NCBI GenBank assembly: GCA_964619955.1
Contig: CAZUJF010000003.1
Location: 186,001-250,000, forward strand
DNA length: 64,000 nt
Origin: JACQFK01 sp964619955
Lineage (GTDB): Bacteria > Planctomycetota > MHYJ01 > JACPRB01
Direction: 5' to 3'
Positions 35,091-43,994 of the stretch are shown in pieces. The notes beneath the pieces are model-generated. The model had not been told where the DNA came from. It searched no databases and worked only from the letters and a program-made list of their open reading frames with translations. The translations under genes and the position numbers were made by a program. Each line of letters opens with the position of its first letter. Position 1 is the stretch's first letter.

Positions 35091-36341
35091 TCAGACGCGC
35101 AGGAAGATCTGCCGGCGGTACATCCAGTAGCAGATGCCCCAGAGGAGGGCGGCCCAGGTGAGGGAGGACCAGACGGGTCCGTAGGTCCCCTCGAAGAGGC
35201 TGCGGCCGAAATGGGTGTGGACGGACTGCATGAGCCAGCCTTTGAGCAGCTGCCACATGCAGTACATGGCGATGGAGTTCATGCCGACGACGACGAAGGG
35301 GAAGGTCCAGCGTTTCCAGCCGCGGAGGTCGATGGTCCAGTAGAACGCGGCGAGCATCCAGAGGGTCCAGCCGCTGGAGAAGAAGGCGAAGCTCGGGGTC
35401 CAGATCCGTTTCACGACGGGGCAGAGCACCCAGGCGTTCTCGACTCCGGGGAGGATCTGCGGGTCGCAGAGGATGCCGAGGCCGAGGCAGGCGGCGCCGG
35501 CGGCCATGAGGATCTTGAATTTCTCCATCGGCGCGCGGGGGCCCTTGAGCAGTTCGCCGGCGAGCAGGCCGAGGATCATCGTGACGAGGGAGGGGATGAA
35601 GTTGATCGTGGCGTAGCCGCCGTCGTTGAATTTGAAATTGTGGGGCGGGAAGAGGTTGAGGAACCAGAGGTCGACGGCCCGGCCGATGTTCGCGTTCATG
35701 CTCCAATGGGCGGCGAAGCCGCCGAACTGCTGCTCGGGGTGTTTCACGCCGGCGGCCGCCCAGTCGAAGTCCGGCCCGGGCGCGGGGTAGAGCGCGTAGA
35801 GCAGCCAGCTGCCCAGGGCGATGCCCGCGAGGGCGAGGGATTGCGTCTTCAGGGTCCGGCCGGTCAGGAGCACGACCACCGGGTAGCCGAGGCCGATCTG
35901 GCTGAGCACGTTGACGAAGGTCCAGTTCGTCTGCTTGGCGCCGTTGGAGCTGAGGAAGACGCCGAGCAGGACGAGGAGCAGGGAGCGCCAGAGGGTGTGG
36001 ATGAGGATGGATTTCTCGGACTCCGAGCGCGCGCGGCGGCTGGCGATGGAGTAGGGGGCGGCGACGCCGACCATGAACATGAACGAGGGCTGGATGAGGT
36101 CCCAGAACGAGCAGGCGCGCCAGAGGGGGTGGCTGAACTGGTAGAGAATCTTGTCCCAGATGTAGTTGCTCTCGAAGCCCGGGGAGGTCTTCAGTTTGTG
36201 AAGCTGGAAGGCGGAGGTGGAGAGCAGCAGCATGATGAAGCCGCGGTAGGCGTCGAGGGAGAGGAGGCGCGCCGGCTTCACCGGGGCCCCGGGGGGCGCG
36301 GCGGCCGGGACGGTACGGGGCTGCGCTTCGGCGAGCTGCAT
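35091..36341 (-). CDS. Multi-spanning DUF5009 / heparan-alpha-glucosaminide acetyltransferase-like protein
   Basis: The 416-residue protein has a cytoplasmic start, the family hallmark RLLSLDAYRGFIMLLL, about ten hydrophobic segments, and FMFMVGVAAPYSIASRR. This matches the DUF5009/HGSNAT-like acyltransferases of bacterial inner membranes, which may acetylate glycan sugars using cytoplasmic acyl donors. GAGGGAA lies 5 bases before the ATG. The gene is divergent from a small lipoprotein; a 98-bp palindrome lies between them. Confidence 0.87.
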   Translation of the reverse strand: MQLAEAQPRTVPAAAPPGAPVKPARLLSLDAYRGFIMLLLSTSAFQLHKLKTSPGFESNYIWDKILYQFSHPLWRACSFWDLIQPSFMFMVGVAAPYSIASRRARSESEKSILIHTLWRSLLLVLLGVFLSSNGAKQTNWTFVNVLSQIGLGYPVVVLLTGRTLKTQSLALAGIALGSWLLYALYPAPGPDFDWAAAGVKHPEQQFGGFAAHWSMNANIGRAVDLWFLNLFPPHNFKFNDGGYATINFIPSLVTMILGLLAGELLKGPRAPMEKFKILMAAGAACLGLGILCDPQILPGVENAWVLCPVVKRIWTPSFAFFSSGWTLWMLAAFYWTIDLRGWKRWTFPFVVVGMNSIAMYCMWQLLKGWLMQSVHTHFGRSLFEGTYGPVWSSLTWAALLWGICYWMYRRQIFLRV

Positions 36342-36395
36342 GTCGTTCCCTCTACGTTACCCCCTGAGTGCCCTTCCGGGGGCCGGATCTAACCC

Positions 36396-36493
36396 GGAAA
36401 AGCCAGACCAAAGCCAGACCTGACTGTCCGCTCTGGCTTTTTCCACGGGAAGCCAGAGGTGACAGTCAGGTTTGACTTCGGTTTGACTTCTCC
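36396..36493. repeat. 98-bp imperfect palindrome built from 11-bp direct repeats
   Basis: Two 44-base arms (36396-36439 and 36450-36493) around a 10-base centre pair at 36 Watson-Crick and 2 wobble positions. Inside the left arm AAAGCCAGACC occurs twice in tandem and inside the right arm GGTTTGACTTC occurs twice in tandem, so the element is a palindrome of 11-base repeats. It sits between divergent genes, and its right end supplies the -35 box of the lipoprotein promoter. It could be a regulator binding array, a mobile palindromic repeat, or a hairpin formed in RNA. Confidence 0.85.
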
Positions 36494-36510
36494 CCGAGGG
36501 GGCCTAGAAT
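36483..36510 (+). promoter_or_regulatory. Sigma-70 type promoter for the small lipoprotein gene
   Basis: TTGACT (36483-36488) and TAGAAT (36505-36510) are 16 bases apart, 22 bases before the ATG at 36532. The -35 box lies within the right-hand 11-base repeat of the palindrome, so whatever binds the palindrome would affect this promoter. Confidence 0.55.
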
Positions 36511-36531
36511 AGCCCCCTGGAGAATCGAACC

Positions 36532-36900
36532 ATGAAGAAGATGATGCTGGCCGGACTGGGCGTGGCGCTGCTGGCAAGCTGTGCGAGCGGCGGCGTGTAT
36601 CCGGACACCGATGTCGTCGAACCCACCGGCTTCGAGCTCAAAGTGGCCACCCAGATCCAGAAGTCCGTCGGCCAGCTCCAGGCGGGCACGCTCGAATACG
36701 CCGGACCCGGCGAACTCGTCCCGGCCTACCGGGACTACGTCGCCGCCATGCGATCCCACGGCTGGGCGGGCGCGGCCGACGACATCCAGGGCCAGAAGGC
36801 GGTCGGCACCCTCCGCAAGGACAACCGGACCTGCGCCTTGGAATTCACCTCGGTGAACGGCCAGATCCGGATCGTGATCAAAGTGGCGCTGACGAAATAA
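36532..36900 (+). CDS. Small lipoprotein of unknown function
   Basis: The 122-residue protein has a lipoprotein leader (MKKMMLAGLGVALLASC, lipobox LASC). The mature part is a small alpha/beta domain: FELKVATQIQKSVGQLQAGT, VPAYRDYVAAMRSHGWAG, and the final strand pair CALEFTSVNGQIRIVIKVALTK. Its layout (helix, helix, two long strands) is like that of the lipoprotein at 26479, and both may belong to a broad group of planctomycete surface lipoproteins. GGAG lies 9 bases upstream of the ATG. I do not recognise a function. Confidence 0.75.
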   Translation: MKKMMLAGLGVALLASCASGGVYPDTDVVEPTGFELKVATQIQKSVGQLQAGTLEYAGPGELVPAYRDYVAAMRSHGWAGAADDIQGQKAVGTLRKDNRTCALEFTSVNGQIRIVIKVALTK

Positions 36901-36904
36901 CCCC

Positions 36905-38302
36905 TCAGCCCGCGGCCACTTCCTCGGACAGCTTCCGCAGCACCCAGACCGTCCCGTTCCCCGTCTCCGTCGAGCCGAAGAACGGGCCGCGCGTCACGTC
37001 GAAATCCCCCCCGAGCCTGGGGATGCTCAGGCGCGCCGCGTCGAACGCGGGCACCGGCTCGTCGGGGCCCGTGGCCGGCCGTCCGTTCGGAAACGTCGCC
37101 CCGCTCAGGACCTCCGAGAACGAGCTGCCGATGATGTTCACGAAGTCGAACTCCCCCAGTTGCAGGAACGAGGGGTTCACCTGGACGATCTTCGCCCGGC
37201 CGTCCACGATCACCACCGGGGTCGGGATGGACTGGAACGCCGCCTGCCAGATGTCGCGCGTCTGGGCGAGCATCCGGTACAGCGTCGAGTTCTCCAGGAG
37301 CAGGCTCGCCTGCTGGACGAGGAGCCGCACCGCCTCCTCCTCCGCGGCGAGGTGCGGGTGCGGCGGGGGCCAGCCGATCAGCAGGCTGCCCTGGATGCCG
37401 CTGATGCGGTCCGCGATCGGCGCCAGCAGGAGTTCCGACAGCGCGGGGGCGGGCAGCCCCAGGGCGGAGAGCTCCGCCCCGGTGATCCTCAGGACGCCGG
37501 CGGACTGGAAACTGCGGGCGAGCGGCTCCGCCGGGGACGGCCCGGCCTTCAGCCTCTCCAGGAGCGGCGCGGGGAAACCCGGCGCCGTCGCCGCCTCGAT
37601 GCGCGAGCCGTCCTTGGGAATCCAGAACACGCCCGAGACCGGCGCCCCCAGCAGTTCGGTCGCCGTCAGCGCGATCCCGGAAAACAGCTGGCCCGCGTCC
37701 AGGTCGCTCATCACCATCGAGGCCAGGGACTGCACCCGGTTCATGCCGCGCAGCTCCTGGTGCAGCCGGACCTGCATCTCCTGGCGCTGCCGGCGCTCGC
37801 GCGCCACCCCCTCGCTCACGTAGCCCACGTAGATCGCCACGACCAGCAGCACCGGAAGCCCGATGGCCAGGTGCGTGAGCGCCTCGGGGTCGGGGGACCT
37901 CAGGCCGAACCAGGTGTAGAACGACGCCACCGCGACGAAGCCCCCGATGGACGTCGACAGGCGCTGCCCGGAGGAGGCCAGCAGGACGACGAGGAACATC
38001 GCCAGGAACAGCTCCTCGCGATGCTGCTCCAGGAACGCGAGGGCCAGCACCAGCACGAAGATGTCGAAGATCAGCATGGATCCCTGGATGCGCTGGAGGA
38101 AGAACGTCGCGCCCTTCTCCCAGATCATCGTGAGGCTGGTGGCGAGGTAGGCCAGGAGGATGACGGGCACGACCCCGGGGAGCCGGCCCTGCGCGAAGGC
38201 GGGAAGCGCGAGCGAGGCCAGCAGCACCGCAAAGACCAGGCGGACCGCGATCAGGACGCGCTTGTGGCGGAGCGCGCCCGCGGCCGACGAGCTTTCTTCC
38301 AC
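36905..38302 (-). CDS. Membrane-bound GAF-PAS sensor protein without an output domain
   Basis: The 465-residue protein has an N-terminal block of about five or six membrane segments (residues about 18-165), a short coiled coil (ARERRQRQEMQVRLHQELRG), a GAF domain (residues about 190-345), and a PAS domain from about 350 (AAFQSIPTPVVIVDG, VQVNPSFLQLGEF). The frame then ends with VWVLRKLSEEVAAG and no kinase, GGDEF, phosphatase or helix-turn-helix follows. It starts with GTG at 38302. It is either a sensor that signals through partners or the remnant of a longer kinase. The cognate output is unknown. Confidence 0.75.
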   Translation of the reverse strand: MEESSSAAGALRHKRVLIAVRLVFAVLLASLALPAFAQGRLPGVVPVILLAYLATSLTMIWEKGATFFLQRIQGSMLIFDIFVLVLALAFLEQHREELFLAMFLVVLLASSGQRLSTSIGGFVAVASFYTWFGLRSPDPEALTHLAIGLPVLLVVAIYVGYVSEGVARERRQRQEMQVRLHQELRGMNRVQSLASMVMSDLDAGQLFSGIALTATELLGAPVSGVFWIPKDGSRIEAATAPGFPAPLLERLKAGPSPAEPLARSFQSAGVLRITGAELSALGLPAPALSELLLAPIADRISGIQGSLLIGWPPPHPHLAAEEEAVRLLVQQASLLLENSTLYRMLAQTRDIWQAAFQSIPTPVVIVDGRAKIVQVNPSFLQLGEFDFVNIIGSSFSEVLSGATFPNGRPATGPDEPVPAFDAARLSIPRLGGDFDVTRGPFFGSTETGNGTVWVLRKLSEEVAAG

Positions 38303-38436
38303 CGGTGAATGCTACCACAATGCCGGGGCGGCCGGGAAATTCCATGCGGGGGACGGCGGGCGTTTCGCCTGCGCCGATGCGCCTTGGGACGGCTCATCCT
38401 TGACAAAGCCTCCCGGGGTGGGAAACTACATGGGTC

Positions 38437-39690
38437 ATGCCTGAACTGCCTCAAGGCGTAGATCCCGAAGTCTTCGAGGAGATCCACATCGCCCTGGCGG
38501 GCATCGGGCTGACCCACGAGATCCACCGCCCCGCCGAGCTCTGGGAGATGCTCCAGCTCGTCAAGGGGGACCGCGCCATGGTGCGCGGCGAGATCTACCG
38601 ATACGACGGCCTCCGCGAGGCCTACCGCGCCGTCGGCATCGCGCGCACCATCGTCCAGAAACTCGATCACATCAAGGACCGCACCCAGGGCACCATCCAG
38701 GGGCTGCGCAAATACATGGCGACCCTGCAGGGGATCCCCACGGATCCGGAGACCGTCGAGTTCCTCATCGCCTTCATCACCATCTCCCCCAAGGGCCGGG
38801 AGGCGGTGGCGAAGTGGGTCGCCGACCCCGCGGCCCACGTGGCCGACGCGACCGCCAAGATCAAGGCCATCAGCGGCATCATCGAGGGGTACATGCGGGC
38901 CCTGCGCGAATGGAGCCCCGCCCCGCCGCCCCCGTCCAGCCCCCTCGACAAGGAGAACCGCCCCCAGCTCACCCCGCGCTTCCTGCGCAATGCGACGCCG
39001 CTCACGGGCCCCCTGATCCCGACCCGGCCCACGCACGCGGGCGAGGCCGCGTCCCATGCCCCGCCCGTGCAGCATGCCGCGGCGGCGCCGCCGCCCCCGC
39101 CCGCAGCACCGCCCCCCGTCGCGGCGCCCCCTCCGGCCCCGGCCGCAGTTCCCGCTGCCTCGCCCCCCTCCGTGCACGTCGCCTCGCCCTCGCCCGTCTC
39201 CCTCATCCTGCCGCGCGGCGTCAATCCGGAAATCCTCGAGGACGTGCGCCGCGTCGAGCAGTGCCAGAAGATCTTCGAGGAGACCCACCAGGAGATCGAG
39301 GTCTGGGAGGTCTTCTGCCTCGTCATGCTCGATCCCGAGGGAACCCGCACCCTCATGGAGGAGACGCTTCGGAAGAAGGAGCAGAAGGACGCGGGGGGCT
39401 TCATGGACGGCGCCCTCCAGCTCTTCGACCGCCTCGTCAAGATCCGCGCCCAGCACGGCAAATTCGTCCGCGACCTGCGCGGCTACCTCGCCGGCCTCCA
39501 GGTCGGCACCTTCGGCAAGGAGACCATGGAGATGGCCCTCGGGTTCATCGTGGCCTCGGGACGCGGACGCGACCGCGCCCTGCTCTGGCTCGCCGAACCC
39601 GGACGCTACCGCTCCGAGGCCTGCGGACGGCTCGAGGACGTGGTGAGCCGCACGATGAACTACCAGACCGCCCTGCGGATGATCACCTGA
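38437..39690 (+). CDS. Protein of unknown function with two homologous helical modules and a Pro/Ala linker
   Basis: The 417-residue protein has no family I recognise. It is an internal duplication: module A (about residues 1-155) opens with LPQGVDPEVFEEIHIAL and HRPAELWEMLQLVKGD, module B (about 255-417) opens with LPRGVNPEILEDVRRVEQ and HQEIEVWEVFCLVMLDPE, and both continue with a long amphipathic helix and similar second halves (IVQKLDHIKDRTQGTIQGL against LFDRLVKIRAQHGKFVRDL). A strongly Pro/Ala-rich linker (about residues 158-250) separates them. There is no signal peptide, so it is cytoplasmic. It precedes nagA by 6 bases. Confidence 0.8.
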   Translation: MPELPQGVDPEVFEEIHIALAGIGLTHEIHRPAELWEMLQLVKGDRAMVRGEIYRYDGLREAYRAVGIARTIVQKLDHIKDRTQGTIQGLRKYMATLQGIPTDPETVEFLIAFITISPKGREAVAKWVADPAAHVADATAKIKAISGIIEGYMRALREWSPAPPPPSSPLDKENRPQLTPRFLRNATPLTGPLIPTRPTHAGEAASHAPPVQHAAAAPPPPPAAPPPVAAPPPAPAAVPAASPPSVHVASPSPVSLILPRGVNPEILEDVRRVEQCQKIFEETHQEIEVWEVFCLVMLDPEGTRTLMEETLRKKEQKDAGGFMDGALQLFDRLVKIRAQHGKFVRDLRGYLAGLQVGTFGKETMEMALGFIVASGRGRDRALLWLAEPGRYRSEACGRLEDVVSRTMNYQTALRMIT

Positions 39691-39696
39691 TCCTCC

Positions 39697-40893
39697 ATGC
39701 CCGAGAACCGAAGCGTCGTCGCCGGCGTCCGACTCAGCGGATCCCCGGAGGCGCTCCACGACCTGAGGATCCGCGACGGCGTCATCGAAGCCGTCCTTCC
39801 CGCCGGTGAAGCCCCGCTGCCCGGCGTCGCCCGCGTCGACGGGCGCGGCCTGCTCGCCGTCCCCGGCTTCGTCGACCTCCACGTCCATGGCGGCCGCGGC
39901 CGCGATTTCATGGACGCCGGCGAGGACGACTTCCGCCTCATCGGCGAGTACCACGCGGAGGGCGGGACCACGTCCTACCTGCCCACCACGGCGACCGAAG
40001 GCCCCGAGGCGATCTTCGCCTGCATCGACCAGGCGGCGCGCTGCCGGGAGCAGGGGATCGGCGGCGTGGAGATCCTCGGCGTGCACGTCGAAGGCCCCTA
40101 CATGGCGCCGAAGAAACACGGCTGCCACGATCCGGGTTTCGTGCGGCTGCCGTCGGCGGCGGAGAACCGCGGCTATCTCGACCGGGCGTCGATCGTCCGG
40201 CGCATCACGCTGGCGCCCGAGATGCCGGGGGTGCCCGACTTCATCGGCGAACTGGCCAAGCTCGGCGTGATCCCCTCGGGCGGGCACAGCGAGGCCACGA
40301 TCGATCAGACGCGCCGTGCGATGGACCGCGGGATGTCGATGATCACGCATCTCTACTCGGCGATGTCCACGATCGTCAAGCAGGGCCCGTTCCGCGTCCC
40401 CGGCATGCTCGAGGCCGCGCTGCTGGAGGACCGCCTCGCCACCGAGCTCATCGCCGATCTCAAACACGTCTCGCCCGACCTGCTGCGGCTGGCGATGAAG
40501 GCCAAGGCGGAGCGCAGCGTCTGCTTCGTCACCGACGCGATGCGCGGCGCGGGTATGCCCGACGGCGTCTACAACTTCGGCTCGAGGGCGCGGGGCACGC
40601 CCGCCGTGGTCGAGCACGGCGTCGCCCGCAACACCGACAACACGGGCTTCGCCAGTTCCACCGTGCGCATGATCGACCTCGTCCGCAACGCGGTCGAGAC
40701 GCTCGGTTTGGACCTCGAGTCGGCCGTGCGCCGGGCCAGCCTCATCCCCGCGATGATCGCGGGCGTCGCGGGACGCAAGGGAAGTCTGGAGCCGGGGAAG
40801 GACGCGGATCTGGTCCTGCTCGAGACGAAGCCGCGCCTCGAGGTCCGCCTCACGATGGTGCGCGGCCGGGTGATCCATGAGTCCGGCCGCTGA
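39697..40893 (+). CDS. nagA: N-acetylglucosamine-6-phosphate deacetylase
   Basis: The 398-residue protein is an amidohydrolase of the NagA type. It has the metal site FVDLHVHGGRG near residue 53, the second ligand region GVHVEGPYMAPKKHG near 131, SGGHSEATIDQ and ITHLYSAM for the later His ligands, and the catalytic Asp in FVTDAMRGAG. The reaction is GlcNAc-6-phosphate to glucosamine-6-phosphate plus acetate in the cytoplasm, feeding amino-sugar catabolism or wall recycling. Its stop overlaps the next gene, an FGGY kinase, by 17 bases, suggesting joint sugar use. Assignment to this reaction is strong, though related N-acetyl-sugar phosphates are possible. Confidence 0.9.
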   Translation: MPENRSVVAGVRLSGSPEALHDLRIRDGVIEAVLPAGEAPLPGVARVDGRGLLAVPGFVDLHVHGGRGRDFMDAGEDDFRLIGEYHAEGGTTSYLPTTATEGPEAIFACIDQAARCREQGIGGVEILGVHVEGPYMAPKKHGCHDPGFVRLPSAAENRGYLDRASIVRRITLAPEMPGVPDFIGELAKLGVIPSGGHSEATIDQTRRAMDRGMSMITHLYSAMSTIVKQGPFRVPGMLEAALLEDRLATELIADLKHVSPDLLRLAMKAKAERSVCFVTDAMRGAGMPDGVYNFGSRARGTPAVVEHGVARNTDNTGFASSTVRMIDLVRNAVETLGLDLESAVRRASLIPAMIAGVAGRKGSLEPGKDADLVLLETKPRLEVRLTMVRGRVIHESGR

Positions 40894-42364
40894 CGCGCCC
40901 TGCGTCCTCACGCTCGACATCGGGACCTCGTCCGTCCGCGCGCTGATCTTCGACGGCCGGGCGCGCGCGATCGAGGGGCTCGAGGCCCGCGCGCCGTACG
41001 CGATGCGCACCACGCCGGACGGCGGGGTGGACGGGGACCCCGAGGCGATCCTGCTCCTGACGCTGCAGGTGATCGACGAGGTGCTGGCGAAGGCGGGGCC
41101 GCGGGCGGCGACGCTCCAGGCCGTGTCCTGCTGCACGTTCTGGCACAGCCTCACGGGCGTGGGGTGCGACGGCCGGCCGCTCACGCCGCTCTACACCTGG
41201 GCCGACACGCGCAGCAGCCGGCAGTGGCTGGAACTCCGGGCGAAGCGGGACGAGCGCGCCTACCACGCCCGCACCGGGGGCTTCTTTCATCCCTGTTACC
41301 ATCCCGCGAAGCTGTCGTGGCTGCGGGAGACGCAGCCGAAGGTGTTCGACGCGGCGGCCTTCTGGTATTCGTTCGGCGACCTGCTTTACGCGCGCCTGTT
41401 CGGGCGCCCGCTGGCCACGGTGTCGATGGTGTCCGGCTCCGGGCTGCTCGAGACCCGCCGCTGCGTCTACGACGCGGAGATCCTGTCGCAGCTCGGCGTT
41501 CCGCAGGAGAAACTGCCGCCGCTCGGGGACACCGCCGACGTCTTTCGGGGCCTGAGGGAGCCCTACGCCTCCCGCTGGCCCGTGCTGAAGGACCTGCCGT
41601 GGACGCCGCCGGTCGGCGACGGCGCCTGCAACAACCTGGGCAGCGGCTGCAGCGGGCCGGACCGCCTCGGCGTGATGATCGGCACCTCCGGCGCCATGCG
41701 CGTCGTCGTGCCCGAGGTTCCCGCGCAGCTTCCCTGGGGCATCTTCTGCTACCGCGCGGACCGGCGGCGGCCGCTGCTCGGCGGGGCGCTCTCCGACGGC
41801 GGCAATCTCGTGGAGTGGATCCGCGGCACGTTCCGCATCGACGATCTGGCGGCGGCGGAGGCCGAGATGGCGGCGATGGAGCCGGACGCGCATGGACTGA
41901 CGTTCCTGCCGTTCCTGGCGGGGGAGCGCGCGCCGGGCTATGCGGCGGACGCGCGGGCCGCGATCACGGGGCTGCGCCTCAACACCCGTCCCGTGGAGGT
42001 GCTGAGGGCGGGGCTCGAGGCGGTGGCGCTGCGCTTCGCCCTGATCCACCGTCTGCTGCGCCCCGCCGTGCCGGACGTCCGCGAGGTGATCGCGTCCGGG
42101 GGCGCCTTCGTGAAGTCCCGGGTCTGGACGCAGATCCTGGCGGACGCGATGGAACTGCCCATCACGGTCTCGGCGGAGCCGGAGGCCTCCTGCCGGGGGG
42201 CCGCGCTGCTCACGCTGGAGGCGCTGCGCCTGATCCCGCGTCTTGAGGATCTTCCGGCCCGGACGGGTCCGACGCTGCAGCCCGACCCGCGCCGCGCGGC
42301 GGCCTATCGGGCCGCCCTGGAACGCCAGCAGGAGCGCTACGCGCTGCTGGTCGCCCCCCGCTGA
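40877..42364 (+). CDS. FGGY-family carbohydrate kinase (gluconokinase-like)
   Basis: The 495-residue protein shows the actin-like FGGY fold: VLTLDIGTSSVRALIFDG at the start, the substrate-region TPLYTWADTRS, LGVMIGTSGAMRVV for the second phosphate loop, and EVIASGGAFVKSRVW near the C-terminus. Length and motifs are closest to the gluconokinase branch; glycerol or xylulose kinases are less likely. It phosphorylates a sugar acid or sugar with ATP in the cytoplasm. The gene starts inside the 3' end of nagA (17-base overlap), so translation is coupled. The true sugar cannot be told. Confidence 0.85.
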   Translation: MSPAADAPCVLTLDIGTSSVRALIFDGRARAIEGLEARAPYAMRTTPDGGVDGDPEAILLLTLQVIDEVLAKAGPRAATLQAVSCCTFWHSLTGVGCDGRPLTPLYTWADTRSSRQWLELRAKRDERAYHARTGGFFHPCYHPAKLSWLRETQPKVFDAAAFWYSFGDLLYARLFGRPLATVSMVSGSGLLETRRCVYDAEILSQLGVPQEKLPPLGDTADVFRGLREPYASRWPVLKDLPWTPPVGDGACNNLGSGCSGPDRLGVMIGTSGAMRVVVPEVPAQLPWGIFCYRADRRRPLLGGALSDGGNLVEWIRGTFRIDDLAAAEAEMAAMEPDAHGLTFLPFLAGERAPGYAADARAAITGLRLNTRPVEVLRAGLEAVALRFALIHRLLRPAVPDVREVIASGGAFVKSRVWTQILADAMELPITVSAEPEASCRGAALLTLEALRLIPRLEDLPARTGPTLQPDPRRAAAYRAALERQQERYALLVAPR

Positions 42365-42379
42365 AGACTTCGCCCCGGA

Positions 42380-42418
42380 TTCATCCCAAACACACGAGTC
42401 CTTAACAGAGCCTCCCTA
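42380..42418 (+). promoter_or_regulatory. Possible Pho box upstream of the phosphate porin gene
   Basis: Hexamers TTCATC, CACACG, TTAACA and TCCCTA recur at 11-base intervals, as do PhoB/PhoP half-sites in other bacteria (the TTAACA core matches the TTNACA type). A second TTAACA set occurs before pstS. The match is partial and the promoter itself is not clear, so this is a suggestion only. Confidence 0.35.
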
Positions 42419-42498
42419 TCCTCCGCTTCCAAGCCGCGGGCACCAGACATCCGAGTGCGGGTGCGGCCCGGGGAAACGGATCCGGATAGGAGGCTTGC

Positions 42499-43974
42499 AT
42501 GAGACGGGTGATGGGCGTGCTGATGGCGCTCGGGATGGCTGCGACGGCGTGGGCGAACGACGACGAGACCGCGGGCCCGCGGCGTCAGCTGTCCCCGGAC
42601 GAGATCGAGGCCCTGCTCGGCCTGGCGGAGCGGCTGGAGAAGCTGGAGGCCGCCGCCCAGGACGGCGAGCTCGACAAGTTGAAGAAGGCGGCGGAGAAGG
42701 AGAAGCAGGAGGAACTGCAGGGCCTGCCCGCGCGCCTCAGCAAGCTCGAGAAGCAGGTCGAGGCCGGCAAGGCGACGTGGGACGCGTCAAAAATGCTCTC
42801 GTTCGCGTCCCCTGACGGCAATTTCACGGCCAAGATCGGCGGCCGCGTCTACGTGATCTATCGGCACATCTTCGACCGGAAAGACGGCCTCCTTCCTGCG
42901 GCGGACACGATCGGCATCGACACGGCGCGGCTCATGGTCGACGGCACCTTCTTCAAGCAATTCTATTACCGGGTGGAGGGGGAGGCCCAGACCACGAGCA
43001 CGGCCGGCAGCTTCCGCATGAAGGACGTCTGGCTCGGCTGGACCGCCATCCCCGACTATCTCCAGATCCAGGCCGGCCAGATGAAGACCCCCTGGAGCCA
43101 GGAGGAGACCACCTCCAGCCGCTTCATCGATTTCGGCGAGCGAAGCCTGCTCAACCGCATCGCCCCCGGCCACGATGTCGGCGTCCTGCTCAAATCCACG
43201 CTGGCGGACAAGATCGTCGAAGTGAACCTCGGTCTCTTCAACGGCAACCTGACCCGGGACGGGTTCCGAAACGCGGTGGACAGCAACGATGAAAAGGATC
43301 TGGTGGGCCGCCTCTTCGTGACGCCCTTCCGGACCCTGGGCGTCCGCGTCCTGCAGGATCTTCGCCTGGGCTTCGATGTCACCGTGGGTGAACGAGAGAA
43401 CCAGTTGAACGGCATCGGCATCACGACGGGCGATCTGGGCGGCACCATCGTCAACCCCTTCATTGTCGCGGGCTCCCCCAACGCGGACGGGAAACAGACC
43501 CGCCTGCTCTACAACCTGTCCTACCTCTTCGGGCCGGCCCAGATCCGCGCCGAATATGCGACGGTGAAAACCGGGCTGGTGGACACGGCGGCGGAGAGCA
43601 GCTTCCTCATCAAGAGCTGGCTCGTCCAGGCCAGCTATATCCTCACCGGCGAAGCCAAGCCGCTCGAGAACCGCATCAAGCCGGCCGCGAATCTGGATCT
43701 GACGGCGGGCACGTTCGGCGCCTTCGAAGTGGCGGCGCGCTACTGCGTCCTGGACACCTCCGACGGCGAGGATGCCGGCCTGGTGTCCGCCAGCGCCAAC
43801 CAGAAGACCCGGGAGTTCGCCGTGGGCCTCAACTGGTGGTGGACCTCGAACGTCGTGCTCCGCCTCAACTGGGAGCGCTTCATGTTCGAGGAGGACCTCG
43901 CCATCGGCGGCAGCGGCGACGGTTTGACGGACAAGCAGGACGTCTTCTACCTGCGCTGGCAGATCGATTTCTAG
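42499..43974 (+). CDS. OprP/OprO-type phosphate-selective porin
   Basis: The 491-residue protein has a signal peptide (MRRVMGVLMALGMAATAWA), a coiled-coil segment (ERLEKLEAAAQDGELDKLKK, residues about 45-95) typical of trimeric porins of this group, then a beta-barrel of alternating strands starting NFTAKIGGRVYVIYRHI and ending with an aromatic terminal strand DVFYLRWQIDF. It fits the phosphate-selective porin O/P family. AGGAGG is present before the ATG. It heads the pst gene cluster, consistent with outer-membrane uptake of phosphate under starvation. Selectivity for phosphate is inferred mainly from this context. Confidence 0.88.
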   Translation: MRRVMGVLMALGMAATAWANDDETAGPRRQLSPDEIEALLGLAERLEKLEAAAQDGELDKLKKAAEKEKQEELQGLPARLSKLEKQVEAGKATWDASKMLSFASPDGNFTAKIGGRVYVIYRHIFDRKDGLLPAADTIGIDTARLMVDGTFFKQFYYRVEGEAQTTSTAGSFRMKDVWLGWTAIPDYLQIQAGQMKTPWSQEETTSSRFIDFGERSLLNRIAPGHDVGVLLKSTLADKIVEVNLGLFNGNLTRDGFRNAVDSNDEKDLVGRLFVTPFRTLGVRVLQDLRLGFDVTVGERENQLNGIGITTGDLGGTIVNPFIVAGSPNADGKQTRLLYNLSYLFGPAQIRAEYATVKTGLVDTAAESSFLIKSWLVQASYILTGEAKPLENRIKPAANLDLTAGTFGAFEVAARYCVLDTSDGEDAGLVSASANQKTREFAVGLNWWWTSNVVLRLNWERFMFEEDLAIGGSGDGLTDKQDVFYLRWQIDF

Positions 43975-43994
43975 GGGAGGGCGACCGGGGGACT

